Positions 19,014 to 19,772 of a stretch of 19,772 nucleotides of DNA are shown one piece after another. A program made the position numbers and the translations under genes. Under the pieces are notes generated by a model that ran no database searches, was not told the origin of the DNA, and saw only the letters and a list, made by a program, of their open reading frames with translations. The stretch is from Parcubacteria group bacterium CG1_02_39_15. GTDB taxonomy: Bacteria; Patescibacteriota; Minisyncoccia; Minisyncoccales; Paceibacteraceae. The DNA lies in contig MNWE01000018.1 of the NCBI GenBank assembly GCA_001872265.1, positions 1 through 19,772 on the forward strand, in the 5' to 3' direction. Numbering within the stretch: position 1 is the stretch's first letter; each line of letters starts with the position of its first letter.

Positions 19014-19044
19014 GGGCTAGCTGTTGCTAGCCCTTGTTTATTTG
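19014..19044 (+). terminator. Intrinsic terminator after the DksA-like gene
   Basis: GGGCTAG (19014-19020), CTGTTG loop, CTAGCCC (19027-19033), then TTGTTTATTTG. Confidence 0.8.
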
Positions 19045-19051
19045 TTATACT
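19043..19051 (+). promoter_or_regulatory. Extended -10 promoter, leaderless, for the two-TM protein
   Basis: TGT-TATACT followed by 6 nt and ATG 19058, as at 8375 and 11002. This spacing favours ATG 19058 over an upstream in-frame TTG at 19034, which lies inside the terminator tail. Confidence 0.65.
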
Positions 19052-19057
19052 AAGGTA

Positions 19058-19405
19058 ATGGAAAATGCTACAAAAATTTTTGGCTGGATTTTATTAATAG
19101 CCGGAGTGGCAATTATCGGCTGGACTTTAATGTCTTCCTACAATATTTTAACTGCCCAAGCCGACTTACCCGAACTTTTTAAAATGGGAGAAGAAGCAAA
19201 AACTCCTTTAGCCCAAAAAGGCAGCGCGGAAGCGTTGTTACAAGAACAAATGGGGAAAATGATTAGCGAACAAATAAAAGGAATCGTACCGGTAGATACC
19301 GTACCGAAAATGCTTAATTTGGGCGTTTGGGCAATGCTGGCCGGCCTTTTAATCTTTGGCGGCGCTCAAATTGCTGGCCTCGGCATCAAACTAATCAAGA
19401 AATAA
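19058..19405 (+). CDS. Small membrane protein with two TM segments
   Basis: 115 aa from ATG 19058. Hydrophobic helices at about 8-28 ('FGWILLIAGVAIIGWTLM') and 88-108 ('LGVWAMLAGLLIFGGAQIAGL') flank a soluble loop of about 60 residues, and the C-terminus is basic (KLIKK). Both ends are probably cytoplasmic with the loop outside, or the reverse. I recognise no domain. It is convergent with purL and shares the terminator at 19440. Confidence 0.75.
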   Translation: MENATKIFGWILLIAGVAIIGWTLMSSYNILTAQADLPELFKMGEEAKTPLAQKGSAEALLQEQMGKMISEQIKGIVPVDTVPKMLNLGVWAMLAGLLIFGGAQIAGLGIKLIKK

Positions 19406-19439
19406 AGTTGTCTACTCGAAGAACATCGGGTAAATAATT

Positions 19440-19465
19440 AGCCTGCTCTTATTGAGCAGGCTTTT
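19440..19465. terminator. Shared terminator between convergent genes
   Basis: AGCCTGCTC (19440-19448), TTATT loop, GAGCAGGCT (19454-19462), then TTT. The purL stop codon (TAA on the - strand, 19451-19449) lies in the loop. The T-run is best on the + strand; the - strand side is followed by AATTATTT. Confidence 0.75.
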
Positions 19466-19772
19466 GGTTATTACACCATTCTATAGCATTCTGGAAGAAC
19501 TTCAGCCAAGGCGAAGCTTCTAAGGCAATCTTCCATTTTTCGGGCATCCACGGCCACTGCCATTTCTGAAAAAGTCGTTCTGGATGAAGCATGCAGGCAA
19601 GATGACGCCCATTGGGCGAAGTTATGGCAATAATCCCGCGGGGAGAATTACTAGGGTTAAAGGGATAATCTTCTGTGACGCTACCAAGATCATCCACATA
19701 TCTGATAGCAACCAAGTTTTGGCGTTCTATTTCTTCGAGAAGCAAAGGGTCAGGGAAGAAGAAGCGCCCTTC
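19449..19772 (-). CDS. purL: Phosphoribosylformylglycinamidine synthase, C-terminal glutaminase part (5' partial)
   Basis: The frame is open to the right edge of the window; 107 residues are visible. 'EGRFFFPDP', 'LVAIRYVDDLGSVTEDYPFNPSNSPRG'-type text split around 'NLVAIRYVDD', 'GIIAITSPNGRHLACMLHPER' and 'KWQWPWMPEKWK' are characteristic of the glutaminase domain of PurL (large form) or PurQ, with the catalytic His and Glu of the triad in 'HPER'. The W-Q-W-P ending is typical of the fused large PurL. The enzyme makes FGAM from FGAR, glutamine and ATP in purine synthesis. Start and N-terminal domains lie beyond 19772. Confidence 0.88.
   Translation of the reverse strand, partial: EGRFFFPDPLLLEEIERQNLVAIRYVDDLGSVTEDYPFNPSNSPRGIIAITSPNGRHLACMLHPERLFQKWQWPWMPEKWKIALEASPWLKFFQNAIEWCNNQKPAQ

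Noticed and set aside
19034..19057. TTG start eight codons upstream for the two-TM protein
   Set aside because: It lies inside the terminator tail and upstream of the predicted transcription start; ATG 19058 fits the leaderless spacing.
1..19772. UGA recoding as glycine or tryptophan
   Set aside because: TGA ends several well-defined genes at family-appropriate positions (for example 2418-2420, 10820-10822, 15046-15048), so the standard code applies.

Overview
The window looks like a chromosomal stretch of a small-genome, AT-rich bacterium, most likely a member of the Patescibacteria (CPR; Parcubacteria-like). This is inferred, not proven. Genes are very tightly packed, nearly all on the + strand, with stop/start overlaps (ATGA at 2417, 10819 and 15045) and few Shine-Dalgarno sequences. 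Several proteins belong to families I associate with CPR genomes: a CofE-like ligase, a conserved 131-aa orphan, a DUF4258-like protein and a GerMN lipoprotein-like protein. TGA works as a stop throughout, so this is not a lineage that reads UGA as glycine. I see no rRNA, tRNA, CRISPR array, insertion sequence or prophage.

Layout. 1-1600: tail of an OB-fold protein, a NucS-like/DUF5655 nuclease, and a GxxExxY nuclease set between an 11-bp hairpin and a 40-bp near-palindrome. 1600-1829: A-rich, apparently degenerate DNA. 1830-2749: two coupled NTP 'house-cleaning' enzymes (RdgB/HAM1 type and a MazG-like type). 2796-5222: DEAD-box helicase, methyltransferase, DUF167 protein and a conserved orphan. 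5268-7574: amino-acid permease fused to two UspA domains. 7634-10947: HAD-IB phosphatase, HhH-GPD DNA glycosylase, PanD, HPF, DUF3175 protein, UMPH-1-type nucleotidase and a coupled 42-aa basic ORF. 11017-12857: PD-(D/E)XK nuclease, CofE-like ligase and a small membrane protein. 12858-13190: a structured, GC-richer gap. 13191-15521: DUF333-FKBP protein, GerMN protein, DUF429 protein and a C39-like peptidase. 15606-19405: orphan gene, HD hydrolase, nitroreductase, a SIMPL-protein remnant, a tandem zinc-ribbon/HAD fusion, a DUF4258-like protein, a DksA/TraR-like protein and a two-TM protein. 19449-19772 (- strand): C-terminus of PurL, convergent with the rest.

Together the genes suggest nucleotide salvage and sanitation (RdgB, MazG-like, UMPH-1, HD, HAD), DNA repair and nuclease functions, stress and translation control (HPF, DksA-like, DEAD helicase) and cell-envelope proteins. 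No dedicated new defence or mobile system is evident. The most unusual items are the tandem zinc-ribbon/HAD fusion at 17197, the recurring terminator plus extended -10 plus leaderless-start layout, a recurring CAAAATTTAG motif just before gene starts, a possible structured RNA at 12890-13105, and the palindrome-flanked GxxExxY gene.
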